NCBI GenBank assembly: GCA_964632505.1 | Contig: CAZWCE010000005.1 | Span: 124,001-188,000 of the forward strand | DNA length: 64,000 bases | Reading direction: 5' to 3' | DNA from: CAZWCE01 sp964632505 | GTDB taxonomy: Bacteria; Planctomycetota; Planctomycetia; Pirellulales; Thermoguttaceae | Shown here: one piece after another, positions 43,066-51,643 of the stretch | Layout: every line of letters begins with the position of its first letter | Position numbering within the stretch: the stretch's first letter is position 1 | The notes under the pieces: model-generated | What the model saw: the letters and a program-made list of their open reading frames with translations, nothing else | The model's database searches: none | Told to the model about the DNA's origin: nothing | Translations under genes and position numbers: made by a program

Positions 43066-44640
43066 TTATTCCACTTCGTAGTTGGTGGCCAGTTGGGTGA
43101 AGACGTCGACTTGTTCCTCGTTCAACGTGCCGCGTCGCTCGATGTCGATCGTGGCTTCCTTGCCGCTGGCCTTTTCCCGGGCATGGACCGAGATGCGGCC
43201 CGATTGATCGAAGGAATAGGTGACCTCGACGGGGGAACCCTTGGGCAGATTCTCCGGCAACCCGCGAATGCGGCATTTTCCCAACAGCGAGCAGGCGACC
43301 GGATCGGGGGCGTCGCCCTCGAGGACCTGGACGCTCACTCGCTCCTGATTGTCCTTGTTGGTCTGGAATACCTGGCTCTTTTCGAAGGGCAGGGGGGTGT
43401 TCCGAGGGATCATGATGTGGTTGACGGCCTTCTTCGATTTGGGGTCGATGGCCACGATGCCCAGTCCGTGAGAATTGACGTCCTCCTGATCGATCCCGGC
43501 GAGCATCTTTCGAAGTTTTTCCTGCATCGTGGTGTCGTCGCCGCGATATTTCGCCTCGAGAATGGCGGCGTGGATCGCCGCGCCCTGGGAGACGGCCGTG
43601 TTGCGATTGAGCTTGTCGTAGGGTTCCTTGCCGGTCAGTTCCCGGAGCATCCGCGATACCTGCGGCATGTAGCAGGAGCTTCCGACCATGACGACGGCGT
43701 CGAGATCCTCGAAAGTCAAGTCGGCCTGTTCGACCACGAATTCGGTGGTGTCGGCGGTCCGCTGAAGCAGATCGGCGGTCATGTTCTCGAATTCCTCGCG
43801 CGTCACGCGGATGGTCGCCGCCTTGCCTTCGTGGCGGCAGTTGATCGCGGCGTCGTTCTGATCGGTCAGGGCGATCTTCAGGATGTCGCAGTCGTTTCGA
43901 AGCATCTGGACGGTTCGGGGCGATTGGCGGGGATCGAGGCCGTGCTTCGCTTTGAACTGTTCGGCGACGTAGTCGAGGAGGCGATCGTTCCAGTCGACAC
44001 CGCCGAGTTTGACGTCCCCATCGGTCGAGCGGACCTTAAAATGGCTGGGTGTGTATTCGACGACGGTGGCATCGAAGGTGCCGCCGCCGAGATCGTAGAT
44101 GAGCGCGCGGCGGGGATGGTCGAATTTCTGTTGGCTTCCAAGCTCGCCCTGTGACCAGGCGTAAGTGAGGGTCGCGGCGGTGGGTTCGTTGATGATATCG
44201 ATGACGTTCAAGCCGGCGATGCGGCCGGCATCCTGCGTGGCTTTCCGGCGCGTATCATTGAAATAATAGGGGACCGTCACCACGGCGTTCGAGATCGAGC
44301 CGATGCGTTTTTCGGCATCCTGACGCAGCTTTTTGAGAATGAGCGCCGAGATGAACTCCGGGGTGATCTTGTTGCCGTCGAACGTGCGTTTGAAGTTGGC
44401 GGCACCCATGTGTCGCTTGATGCGCTCCACCACGTTTTCCGGATCCTCCATCGCCGCCCGATTCCGGTTGGGCCCGACGATCACGTGTCCCGACTCGGCC
44501 AGCAGAATCAAACTGGCGGTTTCCACGTCGTCGTCTTCGTTGGGAATCGGCATCGGTTCGCCTTCCGCGTTGACCTGTGCGATGGTGGAATAAGTCGTTC
44601 CAAGGTCGATTCCGACGGTGTTGCCTGGCTCAAAGTGCAT
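43066..44640 (-). CDS. Hsp70/DnaK-family chaperone lacking the C-terminal lid
   Basis: This is a 524-residue protein. The nucleotide-binding domain is complete: phosphate-1 loop GIDLGTTYSTI (residues 10-20), PYYFNDTRRKATQDAGRIAG, phosphate-2 loop YDLGGGTFDATVV and VMVGSSCYMPQVSRML. A substrate-binding beta domain follows with HIMIPRNTPLPFEKSQVF and RVSVQVLEGDAPDP. The chain ends soon after, about 90-110 residues short of DnaK, so the helical lid is missing. No GrpE or DnaJ gene is adjacent except the J-like protein. The ATG at 44640 is preceded by GTGGAACTATTATC. The promoter candidate lies 370 bases upstream. Confidence 0.9.
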   Translation of the reverse strand: MHFEPGNTVGIDLGTTYSTIAQVNAEGEPMPIPNEDDDVETASLILLAESGHVIVGPNRNRAAMEDPENVVERIKRHMGAANFKRTFDGNKITPEFISALILKKLRQDAEKRIGSISNAVVTVPYYFNDTRRKATQDAGRIAGLNVIDIINEPTAATLTYAWSQGELGSQQKFDHPRRALIYDLGGGTFDATVVEYTPSHFKVRSTDGDVKLGGVDWNDRLLDYVAEQFKAKHGLDPRQSPRTVQMLRNDCDILKIALTDQNDAAINCRHEGKAATIRVTREEFENMTADLLQRTADTTEFVVEQADLTFEDLDAVVMVGSSCYMPQVSRMLRELTGKEPYDKLNRNTAVSQGAAIHAAILEAKYRGDDTTMQEKLRKMLAGIDQEDVNSHGLGIVAIDPKSKKAVNHIMIPRNTPLPFEKSQVFQTNKDNQERVSVQVLEGDAPDPVACSLLGKCRIRGLPENLPKGSPVEVTYSFDQSGRISVHAREKASGKEATIDIERRGTLNEEQVDVFTQLATNYEVE

Positions 44641-44886
44641 GATAATAGTTCCACGGATTCCTGGGTTAATGGGTGAAATCCCCGAAGCCGGGGTTCTGCT
44701 TTCATCGTCGAACACGGGCCGCGCCGGCATTCCCGTTGCGGAACGAATGGGAGCTCCGGCAAAGACGGGGGCACCTTCTCCCTCGGCCCTTCCGTTAGCC
44801 TGGATATTCTTGCTCGCAAAAGTCGTGGACTCTCGGTTTTTGCGTGGACGGCCGGAAGGCCAAACCTCCTAAGGGTTGCATGGCAC

Positions 44887-44910
44887 AAAAAAAGTCCGGT
44901 GGCTTTTTTT
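44887..44910 (-). promoter_or_regulatory. A/T-rich inverted repeat in the Hsp70 leader
   Basis: AAAAAAAG (44887-44894) and CTTTTTTT (44903-44910) flank eight bases. On the minus strand it would fold into a weak hairpin containing a seven-U run, about 90-115 bases into the predicted transcript. Attenuation or a thermosensor is possible. Confidence 0.3.
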
Positions 44911-45007
44911 CCAACTCAGGAAAACGGTCTGTTTCGCCGATCCGCCCGAGTAGGGAACCGGCGGATGAGGATGGACTCGTCCACCGTCTAGTAGGCTATC
45001 TTCTCTC

Positions 45008-45036
45008 AGATTAACGGTTTTTCGAGAGAGAGTCAA
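45008..45036 (-). promoter_or_regulatory. Candidate promoter of the Hsp70 gene
   Basis: On the minus strand TTGACT and TAATCT are 17 bp apart. An imperfect inverted repeat (TCTCTC 45002-45007, GAGAGA 45024-45029) covers the -10. It does not match the CIRCE consensus. Confidence 0.4.
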
Positions 45037-45072
45037 GAAAAATAGCGAAGATGCGAAAGGAAAGAAGGTAAG

Positions 45073-45109
45073 AAAAAAACGGCGCCAAAATCGAATTTTT
45101 TGACGCCGT
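45073..45109 (-). terminator. Rho-independent terminator of glgC
   Basis: On the minus strand a 12-bp stem with one G-T pair (outer part ACGGCG/CGCCGT) and a 7-base loop is followed by seven Ts. It lies 40 bases beyond the glgC stop. Confidence 0.92.
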
Positions 45110-45148
45110 CGGGAAGAAGGATTCGTTTTCGAAAACATCGAGGTTGCT

Positions 45149-46414
45149 TCAGGTCAGCGCCGGGTGGGCGGAGGGCTTGGTTCGGGAAAAAGGATCGACG
45201 CCGTCGGATTTGCCGATGATGGTGACCCCGTTCTCGGTGACGGTGAATCCCCGCGCTCGGTCGAGTTCGGGATCGAATCCGATCTCCGTCTCCGGGGGGA
45301 TATACACTCCCTTGTCGATGATGGCGCGACGAATCTTTGCCCGACGACCGACGTCGACCCGGGAGAAAATGATCGAATCTTCGATTTCCGCGTAACTGTT
45401 CACTCGTACCTTATGGCCCAGGATCGAGCGGGAAACCTGACCTCCGGAAACGATCGAACCCTGGCAGACGATGCTGTCGACGGCGTGTCCGAGTCGTTCG
45501 TTCTCGGCGAAGACGAACTTCGGCGGCGGATAAGTGGGGTAGTAGGTATGGATGGGCCAAGCTTCGTCGTAGAGATTCAAAAGAGGATCGACCGAGACCA
45601 GATCCATCGAAGTTTCGTAATAGGCGTCGAGCGTTCCCACATCGCGCCAATAGGCCTCTTGCTTGCGGTTTTCATCCATAAAGGGAAAGGCGTAGATGCG
45701 ATTGGTATCGATGACCTGGGGGATGAGGTCCTTGCCGAAATCGTGCCCGCTGTGCCGTCGGGTGGCATCGCGGCAGAGCTCCTCGAAGAGGAATCGCGCC
45801 GAGAAGACGTAGATGCCCATCGAGGCGAGGCATACATCGGGATTGTCGGGGCAGGGTTTGGGAGCCTCCGGCTTTTCTTGGAATCCCATCACGCGGCTGG
45901 CGGCGTCGACCTCCATGACCCCGAACTGCCGAGCGGCGGTGGCCACCGGCACGGGCAGCACGCCGATGGTCAAGTCGGCGCCTCGGTCGATATGGGACTG
46001 GAGCATCTTGTCGTAATCCATTTTGTAAATGTGGTCGCCGGCGAGAATGATCACGTATTCCGGCCGCTCTTTTTCAATGGTGTAAATGTTCTGATAGACC
46101 GCGTCGGCGGTGCCTTGGTACCAGTTCTCGTCGATCCGCTGCTGTGGCGGGGCCACATCGACGAATTCCCCCAGCTCGCGACAAAAGTACTTCGACCAGC
46201 CCATCGCGATATGACGATCCAGACTCATCGCCTTGTATTGGGTCAAGAGAAGGATCTTCCGCAATCCACTGTTCAAACAGTTCGAAAGGGTGAAGTCGAT
46301 GATGCGGTAGGCGCCCCCGAAAGGCACCGCGGGTTTCGCCCGATCTCGGGTCAACGGTTCCAGGCGGGACCCCTTTCCGCCTGCGAGTATCACTGCCATG
46401 ACTCGTTGGTTCAT
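45149..46414 (-). CDS. glgC: Glucose-1-phosphate adenylyltransferase
   Basis: This is a 421-residue enzyme making ADP-glucose from ATP and glucose 1-phosphate for glycogen synthesis. The nucleotide-binding loop is LAGGKGSRLEPLTRDRAKPAVPFGG, here split across the first 35 residues. Conserved blocks YVIILAGDHIYKMDYDKML and ASMGIYVFSARFLFEE are present. A left-handed beta-helix C-terminal domain ends the protein. It is full length. No other glg gene is adjacent; a terminator follows, so it is a single-gene unit. Confidence 0.95.
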   Translation of the reverse strand: MNQRVMAVILAGGKGSRLEPLTRDRAKPAVPFGGAYRIIDFTLSNCLNSGLRKILLLTQYKAMSLDRHIAMGWSKYFCRELGEFVDVAPPQQRIDENWYQGTADAVYQNIYTIEKERPEYVIILAGDHIYKMDYDKMLQSHIDRGADLTIGVLPVPVATAARQFGVMEVDAASRVMGFQEKPEAPKPCPDNPDVCLASMGIYVFSARFLFEELCRDATRRHSGHDFGKDLIPQVIDTNRIYAFPFMDENRKQEAYWRDVGTLDAYYETSMDLVSVDPLLNLYDEAWPIHTYYPTYPPPKFVFAENERLGHAVDSIVCQGSIVSGGQVSRSILGHKVRVNSYAEIEDSIIFSRVDVGRRAKIRRAIIDKGVYIPPETEIGFDPELDRARGFTVTENGVTIIGKSDGVDPFSRTKPSAHPALT

Positions 46415-46715
46415 ACTCTACCTGCCTTGGGATTTCTGAATGAGGATACTTGCTCCAGAGGGATACGCGTGCTTCTTCCGAAAAGCACCACGTCGCCGGT
46501 CGGCCGAAAGCCGCCGAAAAACCAGGCCGAATCGATATTCAGCCAGTCCTCTACTTATTATTTTCGTTTCTTTCCTTCGACCCTCTGCACCCGATCGAAA
46601 AGAAAAAAAATGATTTATGGAAAACGTGAAGCGTTGCAGGGAAGAGATGGATGGGGCGATGCCTCGGGCTTGGCGCGCTTTTTCGGAAAGTGCGGAATCT
46701 CGGGAGTTTGCCGGG

Positions 46716-46855
46716 GATTCCACCCCCTGGAAAACATGTTACGTCACCTCTCCGGGGAAGGGAAGGGGGGAAATACTTCCCTTGCGGGTCCGTTGAAAAA
46801 AGCCACCGAAAAGCGAAGCAGGGGGGGAGTGGCTCAATCCAGGGGGTGCCGAATC
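46716..46855 (-). ncRNA. Candidate branched RNA structure with internal terminator
   Basis: CACCCCCTGGA (46721-46731) is perfectly complementary to TCCAGGGGGTG (46838-46848). The stem extends past a two-base bulge with GATTC (46716-46720) and GAATC (46851-46855). Two hairpins lie inside: GGGAAG/CTTCCC and AGCCAC/GTGGCT. The fold is strand-symmetric; the minus strand is preferred because the second hairpin is then a terminator. It could be a 3' UTR element or a small RNA; no known RNA family is recognised. Confidence 0.35.
46796..46834 (-). terminator. Rho-independent terminator of the hybrid kinase/regulator operon
   Basis: On the minus strand AGCCAC (46829-46834) pairs with GTGGCT (46801-46806) and runs into a six-T tract. 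It lies about 100 bases beyond the regulator stop codon. The loop is long (22 bases). Confidence 0.6.
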
Positions 46856-46936
46856 GCTCGATGGAGAGCGCCGGGAGGCGTTGTTTTCACGGGATCGAGG
46901 TGGAGCGAGGCCGCGAGTGCCTTTCGCGACAGCTTG

Positions 46937-48067
46937 CTAGCTGGGGATCGGTTTCAGGTAAGGCGACACCATCTCGACGGTCAATCGCTCGGGGGCGTCG
47001 TCTCCAACCGCCTGGAGGAGCAGGGAACGCAATTGCCGCACATTCTCATCGAACGCCGCGGTCTTCATCGCGTCGATCACCTCCGAATCGCACTCCGGTG
47101 GAACGATGCCCTTTTCCTCGGCGATCTGTTTCAAAAAATGGTCGATCAGCAGCGGCAAGTCCTCCACACGCTCTCGAAGGGGAGGCAGCAGGGCCTGAAC
47201 CGCCCCGGATTGGAAGACGAGATTCCACCACGGTCCCTTGCGAGGCAGTTGCTTGGTGAGGACATCCGGGTGCAGCGTGGTGACCATATAGATTTGACGT
47301 TCCAACTTTTCAGGATCTTGCAGAAAGCGGAAGAGCGCTTTCCGACCGGCTTCGTCGAGCGATTCGAGGTTGGTCAGCAGAAGGTCGGTTTCCGGAGCGG
47401 TCGCCGAGAGCTCGTTTGCCGGGAAGTCGGGTTGCTCGGCGAGATCGATCTGCTTCAGCGGCGCCTCGCCGTGCAGATGCCGATGCACACAGTGGACCAC
47501 ATGATCGCGCCCGGTGCCTTCTTCGCCCATGACGAAGACCGGCATGTGATCTCGGGTCGCTTCGAGCACCGTGAATAGCGCGATGATCGTCTCGTGATTC
47601 CGCGTGACGAACCCTTCGACCGGGCTTTGCTCGGGGAATTTCAGCTCTCCCCGCAATCGCCGCTGCTGCGTCGCCACGACGGCGAAATGCGATCGGGCCG
47701 CCATGCGGATCTCCGCCTTGGCCCGCATCGGATCGATCGGCTTGGTCAGGTAATTGATCGCTCCCAGCGAATAGCAGTAGTCGATCGTCTGTTCGTCGTT
47801 TTCCGCGGTGACGATGATTGCATCGATCGTCGGATACCGGCGATTGATGATGTCGAGGAATTTCAGGCCGTCCATCTCCGGCATGACGATATCCAAGAGA
47901 ACCAGGTCGGGACGTCGCTGGGCGATGGCGTTGAGCGCTTCCCGGCCATTTTCCGCTTCCATCACTTCATAGTCCATGCTCTTGACCAGGTGGACCAGTG
48001 CCTTGCGGCTGGGCAACATGTCGTCGACCACGAGAATGGTGAAATCGTTCCCGGCGGAGAGTGGCAT
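46937..48067 (-). CDS. Response regulator with a degenerate NtrC-like AAA+ domain
   Basis: This is a 376-residue protein. An intact receiver domain has phospho-acceptor Asp59 (LVLLDIVMPEMDG), Thr87 and Lys109. Residues 150-370 align with the sigma-54 activator AAA+ domain, but the Walker A is GEEGTGRD with Arg187 in place of Lys. The GAFTGA loop is absent, and the Walker B acidic pair is lost (DLLLTNLESL). There is no helix-turn-helix. It probably cannot hydrolyse ATP or drive sigma-54 transcription. It follows the hybrid kinase by 75 bases on the same strand. Confidence 0.8.
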   Translation of the reverse strand: MPLSAGNDFTILVVDDMLPSRKALVHLVKSMDYEVMEAENGREALNAIAQRRPDLVLLDIVMPEMDGLKFLDIINRRYPTIDAIIVTAENDEQTIDYCYSLGAINYLTKPIDPMRAKAEIRMAARSHFAVVATQQRRLRGELKFPEQSPVEGFVTRNHETIIALFTVLEATRDHMPVFVMGEEGTGRDHVVHCVHRHLHGEAPLKQIDLAEQPDFPANELSATAPETDLLLTNLESLDEAGRKALFRFLQDPEKLERQIYMVTTLHPDVLTKQLPRKGPWWNLVFQSGAVQALLPPLRERVEDLPLLIDHFLKQIAEEKGIVPPECDSEVIDAMKTAAFDENVRQLRSLLLQAVGDDAPERLTVEMVSPYLKPIPS

Positions 48068-48142
48068 ATTTCACTTCCTTCCCACAATAAGTCTCTTTTC
48101 CTCCCGTCTTGTTTTTCACGTTGTCCTCGTTTTTTCGGGAGC

Positions 48143-51100
48143 TCATTGAGCCCCGTCGCGTGACGGAGGGACCGTTTCGGCTCGTTTATGATCGAAGGCA
48201 TCGATATACTCCTGAAACGCCCGGAGGGCCTCTTGCCGAAGCTCTTCGATCTCCGGGAGTTGCTCCTGCGCGATCGCCTTTCTCAGATGCTGCGCGATTT
48301 CTCCGAGCCGAGGCGAGCCGCACGAGAAAGCCATGCCTTTGAGGTTGTGGGCAATCTGGTCGGCTTTGCTCTTTTGGCCCCGATGCAGCGCCTCGTTCAA
48401 CTCGGCGAAGGCACCCCGGCCGGTTTCGATCATATCGCAGGCCAACTCCAGAGCGAACTCCGATTTGCCCAGGGCCAGTTTCATGAGCTGCTCCCAATCG
48501 AAGGTGGGAGACCGCGGGGAATCCGTCGGCGTTTGCGATTCCGGAGCGTTCGGAGGTGTTGAGGGCTCGCTTGGCGTTTCCGAGGGACGTTCCCCCCGGG
48601 AGGCAGCGCCGAATTGATCCGAAGCGAAACGATCGGCCAGGCGACGGAGCTGTTCGAAATCGAACGGCTTGGTGGCGAATGCGATCATACCGGCTTCCTC
48701 GCACTGGCGGCGCATTTTCGGGAAGACGTCGGCCGTCAGCGCGATCAGCGGCGGACAGGCTCGCCCCATCTCGTGAAGCATCAACTTGATTTTCGAGGCC
48801 GCCTCGATGCCGTCCATTTCCGGCATGTGGCAATCGAGGAAGATCATGTCGTAGCGACCGGCCACCGCTTTTTGCACGGCCTGACGCCCGTTGACGGCAC
48901 GGTCGACGCGGCAGGCGAGTTTCTCCTCGAAGAACAGCCGGAAGACTTTCGCATTGACTTCATTGTCGTCGGCCAGCAGCACCCGGGCTCCGATGGGAGT
49001 CGTTCCGCCGTCGTGGGAAGCGGTGAGGGATTCGTGGACCTGTTCCTCCTCGGCCGGAGGGAGCGGGAGACTGCAACGGAACGTGGAACCGACGCCCTTG
49101 CGGCTTTCCACCGTGATGGTTCCGCCCATCAATTCGGCCAACTCCTTGCTGATGGCCAGTCCCAACCCGGTTCCCTGATATTGCCGCCGGCCGGTACGGG
49201 GACTCTGCTCGAAAGCTTGGAAGAGTTTCTCGATTTCCCCCGGCGACAGGCCGATGCCGGTATCTTCGACCAGGAAGGCAAGGCCCCGGTCCTTTCGGCT
49301 CTCCTCGATTCTCAGCCGGATCTCGCCGGGAGGATCGGTGAACTTGATCGCGTTGGAGAGCAGATTGTTCAAAATTTGACGGATGCGGAAGCGGTCGCCC
49401 CAGACCATGTCGGGAACCACTTCGGGATAGTCGATCTTGAGCGTGAGTCCCTTGTTTTCGGCGTTCTGGCGGTGCAGCGACTGAACATGATCGATCATTT
49501 GCCGCACCGAGAAGGGGCTCCGATCGATGAGCTCCTTGCCGGCTTCGATCTTGGAGTAATCGAGGATGTCGTTCAGGAGATAGAGTAGATCGCGCGAGGC
49601 GTCGCGGACGATGCCGGCGTATTTTCGGGCTTTCGGTTCCAGCGGAAGCTGACAAAGCATTTCGGCCATCGAGATGATGCCGTTCATCGGCGTTCGGATC
49701 TCATGGGACATACAGGCGAGAAACATCGCCTTGGCGCGGGCGGCCTCTTCGGCATTCTCTTTGGCTCGACGGAGCTTGCGTTCGAGCCGCACGCGGTTGC
49801 TGATGTCTTTGAAGGTTTGGACAATCCCACTGACGTGGCCGTTTTTGAGGATGGGGACGGCGTTCATGCTGAAAGTGCGGCCGTCGGCCGTTTGATGGGT
49901 GGTTTGCACCGGTTGTTTCTTCTCGATCGCTTCGACCACCGGGCAGTTTTCGCAGGGGGTTTCTTGGCAGTGCAAAACCTGATGGCATTTGTACCCCACC
50001 AACTCGCGGGGATGCTTCTGCGCGATTTTCGCCGCCGCCGGATTCGCCCAGCCGATACGAAGACTCGTGTCGTGGAAATAGAGCACTCCGTCGGCGATAT
50101 GCTCGTTGATCACCTCGAGGAGCTCCTTGAATTCCGCCAACTCCCGGTTCCGGGCATTGAGCGATTCCTCGGCCTTTTTCAGATTCGTGATGTTCTGATT
50201 GAACCCGACGATGAGTGTGGGATGCCCCATGGCGTCGCGTTGGGTGATTTTTCCGCGGGAGTAGGCCCACTGCCATTTCTTTCGGGGGCTCCAGTATCGG
50301 TATTCCTCCTCGAAAAAATCGGCCCGCCCCTCGGCGTAATCGAGCAGGGCCCGGCGGACCCGGTCCCGGTGATCGGCGTGGACCCGTTGCAGCAGCGACT
50401 CGAACGAGTAGAGGAACCCTTGCGTGAAAGGTTCCTCGCCGTCCTGGTGATGTCCGGAATACATGTACAAATCATCCGTTCCGATGTGCCACTCCCACAT
50501 CGCCAGGTGCGCCGTTTGCAAGGCGAGCGTCATACGCTGGTTCTGGCGTTTGAGTTTCCGGCTCCACTTCTGATGGATCCGCCGACGAATGATCAATGCC
50601 ACCAGTGCCGCGAACGTCAGCAAGGCGAAGAAAAGGAACAGTCGCATCCACCGTTTTGAAGACCAGAACGGTTCCTCCTCCCCGTACCACCGGGCGTAAA
50701 TACGGGCGTATTCGTTGGAAGTGACGACCTGATCGAGGCTTTTATTCAGCTCCGAGAGCAATTCCTCGTCTCCACGGCGAAGGAGATACCCCCGTTTGAG
50801 CAACAGGAGCGGTTGCCCGACGACCTTCACTTTGTTCGAAAGGTTCATCTGCCGGAGCTTGCGTCGGAGCACCGGTTCGGGAAAGATGAATGCATCCACT
50901 CTGCCGGCCAAAAGGGCGTTCAGTGCGGAATCGATGTTGTTCTTCGGATCGAGATGATAACTCCCGAGTTCCTGGAGTCGGGTCATCGCGGCGCTCTTGT
51001 TGATCACCGCCGTGTGGAAATGGCCGCGCAGCTCTTCGATGCGGGAAATCCGGTTCTCCTCGGCACGCACGAAGCAGACCACCGGAAGCGTTTCCATCGG

Positions 51101-51643
51101 TCGCGTGAAGGCGAATTCCTCCTTCCGCTCCGGGCTGATGCCGATGCCCGGTATCAAATCGGCTTCGCCCTCGCGCACGGCTTGGAGTGCTTCGGCCCAA
51201 TTGTCGACGATCAAATATCGGGGCTGAATATTCCAGTCCGATTCTTCGACAACCTCTTGAAAAAGTTCGATCGCGAATCCACTGGGGTTTCCCCCTTCGT
51301 CGAATTGGTAGAGCGGAGGGAAGTCGCGCAGGACCGCAACGACCGGTTCCTGTTTCGACGACGATCGGGAATCGTGGTTCTCGTTCACCAACGAAGAAGT
51401 ATCGGGAGAGAAAGACTCGGCAAAAGCAACGCGGTCCTCGAAAGAGACGAAAGAGAGTTGGACGATTGCGAGCAGGAAGAGGATGGCGGGAAGGAGTGAT
51501 GCGGCGGGAAAGAACGGGGTCGAGGAAGGAGTGGATGATTTTTTACAGACAGTCGCCAAAGGAGTGAAACCCTCGAAACGCAGAAGGGAAGGGGAATCAC
51601 TTCTTCGGCGTGTTCTCAATAACCAGTCCATCCAGTCAGGCAT
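48143..51643 (-). CDS. Hybrid sensor kinase: SBP_bac_3, two PAS, HisKA, HATPase, REC, HPt
   Basis: This is a 1166-residue multi-domain kinase. One membrane helix near residue 55 and another near 340 flank a periplasmic solute-binding domain of the BvgS type (residues about 95-325). Two PAS domains follow; the second has the cysteine cluster HCQETPCENCP. The HisKA acceptor is His647 (SHEIRTPMNG), then HATPase with GTGLGLAISKELAELMGG. The REC Asp937 lies in FLDCHMPEMDG, and a C-terminal HPt has His1099 (IAHNLKGMAFSCG). All relay residues are present. It senses a small molecule, perhaps an amino acid, through the periplasmic domain. Confidence 0.93.
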   Translation of the reverse strand: MPDWMDWLLRTRRRSDSPSLLRFEGFTPLATVCKKSSTPSSTPFFPAASLLPAILFLLAIVQLSFVSFEDRVAFAESFSPDTSSLVNENHDSRSSSKQEPVVAVLRDFPPLYQFDEGGNPSGFAIELFQEVVEESDWNIQPRYLIVDNWAEALQAVREGEADLIPGIGISPERKEEFAFTRPMETLPVVCFVRAEENRISRIEELRGHFHTAVINKSAAMTRLQELGSYHLDPKNNIDSALNALLAGRVDAFIFPEPVLRRKLRQMNLSNKVKVVGQPLLLLKRGYLLRRGDEELLSELNKSLDQVVTSNEYARIYARWYGEEEPFWSSKRWMRLFLFFALLTFAALVALIIRRRIHQKWSRKLKRQNQRMTLALQTAHLAMWEWHIGTDDLYMYSGHHQDGEEPFTQGFLYSFESLLQRVHADHRDRVRRALLDYAEGRADFFEEEYRYWSPRKKWQWAYSRGKITQRDAMGHPTLIVGFNQNITNLKKAEESLNARNRELAEFKELLEVINEHIADGVLYFHDTSLRIGWANPAAAKIAQKHPRELVGYKCHQVLHCQETPCENCPVVEAIEKKQPVQTTHQTADGRTFSMNAVPILKNGHVSGIVQTFKDISNRVRLERKLRRAKENAEEAARAKAMFLACMSHEIRTPMNGIISMAEMLCQLPLEPKARKYAGIVRDASRDLLYLLNDILDYSKIEAGKELIDRSPFSVRQMIDHVQSLHRQNAENKGLTLKIDYPEVVPDMVWGDRFRIRQILNNLLSNAIKFTDPPGEIRLRIEESRKDRGLAFLVEDTGIGLSPGEIEKLFQAFEQSPRTGRRQYQGTGLGLAISKELAELMGGTITVESRKGVGSTFRCSLPLPPAEEEQVHESLTASHDGGTTPIGARVLLADDNEVNAKVFRLFFEEKLACRVDRAVNGRQAVQKAVAGRYDMIFLDCHMPEMDGIEAASKIKLMLHEMGRACPPLIALTADVFPKMRRQCEEAGMIAFATKPFDFEQLRRLADRFASDQFGAASRGERPSETPSEPSTPPNAPESQTPTDSPRSPTFDWEQLMKLALGKSEFALELACDMIETGRGAFAELNEALHRGQKSKADQIAHNLKGMAFSCGSPRLGEIAQHLRKAIAQEQLPEIEELRQEALRAFQEYIDAFDHKRAETVPPSRDGAQ

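Larger units (their letters stand above)
44641..45148. other. Intergenic region upstream of the Hsp70 gene
   Basis: It holds the glgC terminator (45073-45109), a candidate leftward promoter (45008-45036) and an A/T inverted repeat (44887-44910) in the presumed Hsp70 leader. No gene is supported. Confidence 0.5.
46415..46936. other. Intergenic region between glgC and the response regulator
   Basis: It holds a terminator (46796-46834) inside a long-range inverted repeat (46716-46855) and another 6-bp hairpin (GGGAAG 46760-46765 with CTTCCC 46776-46781). No convincing glgC promoter was identified, and the short leftward frame at 46418-46723 is not supported. Confidence 0.5.

Noticed and set aside
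45002..45029. TCTCTC/GAGAGA inverted repeat as a CIRCE (HrcA) site
   Set aside because: Neither the half-site sequence nor the 9-base spacer of CIRCE is present.
46418..46723. Leftward frame of 101 codons just before glgC
   Set aside because: Ser/Arg-rich, no conserved motif, and it overlaps the predicted RNA structure; no ribosome binding site.
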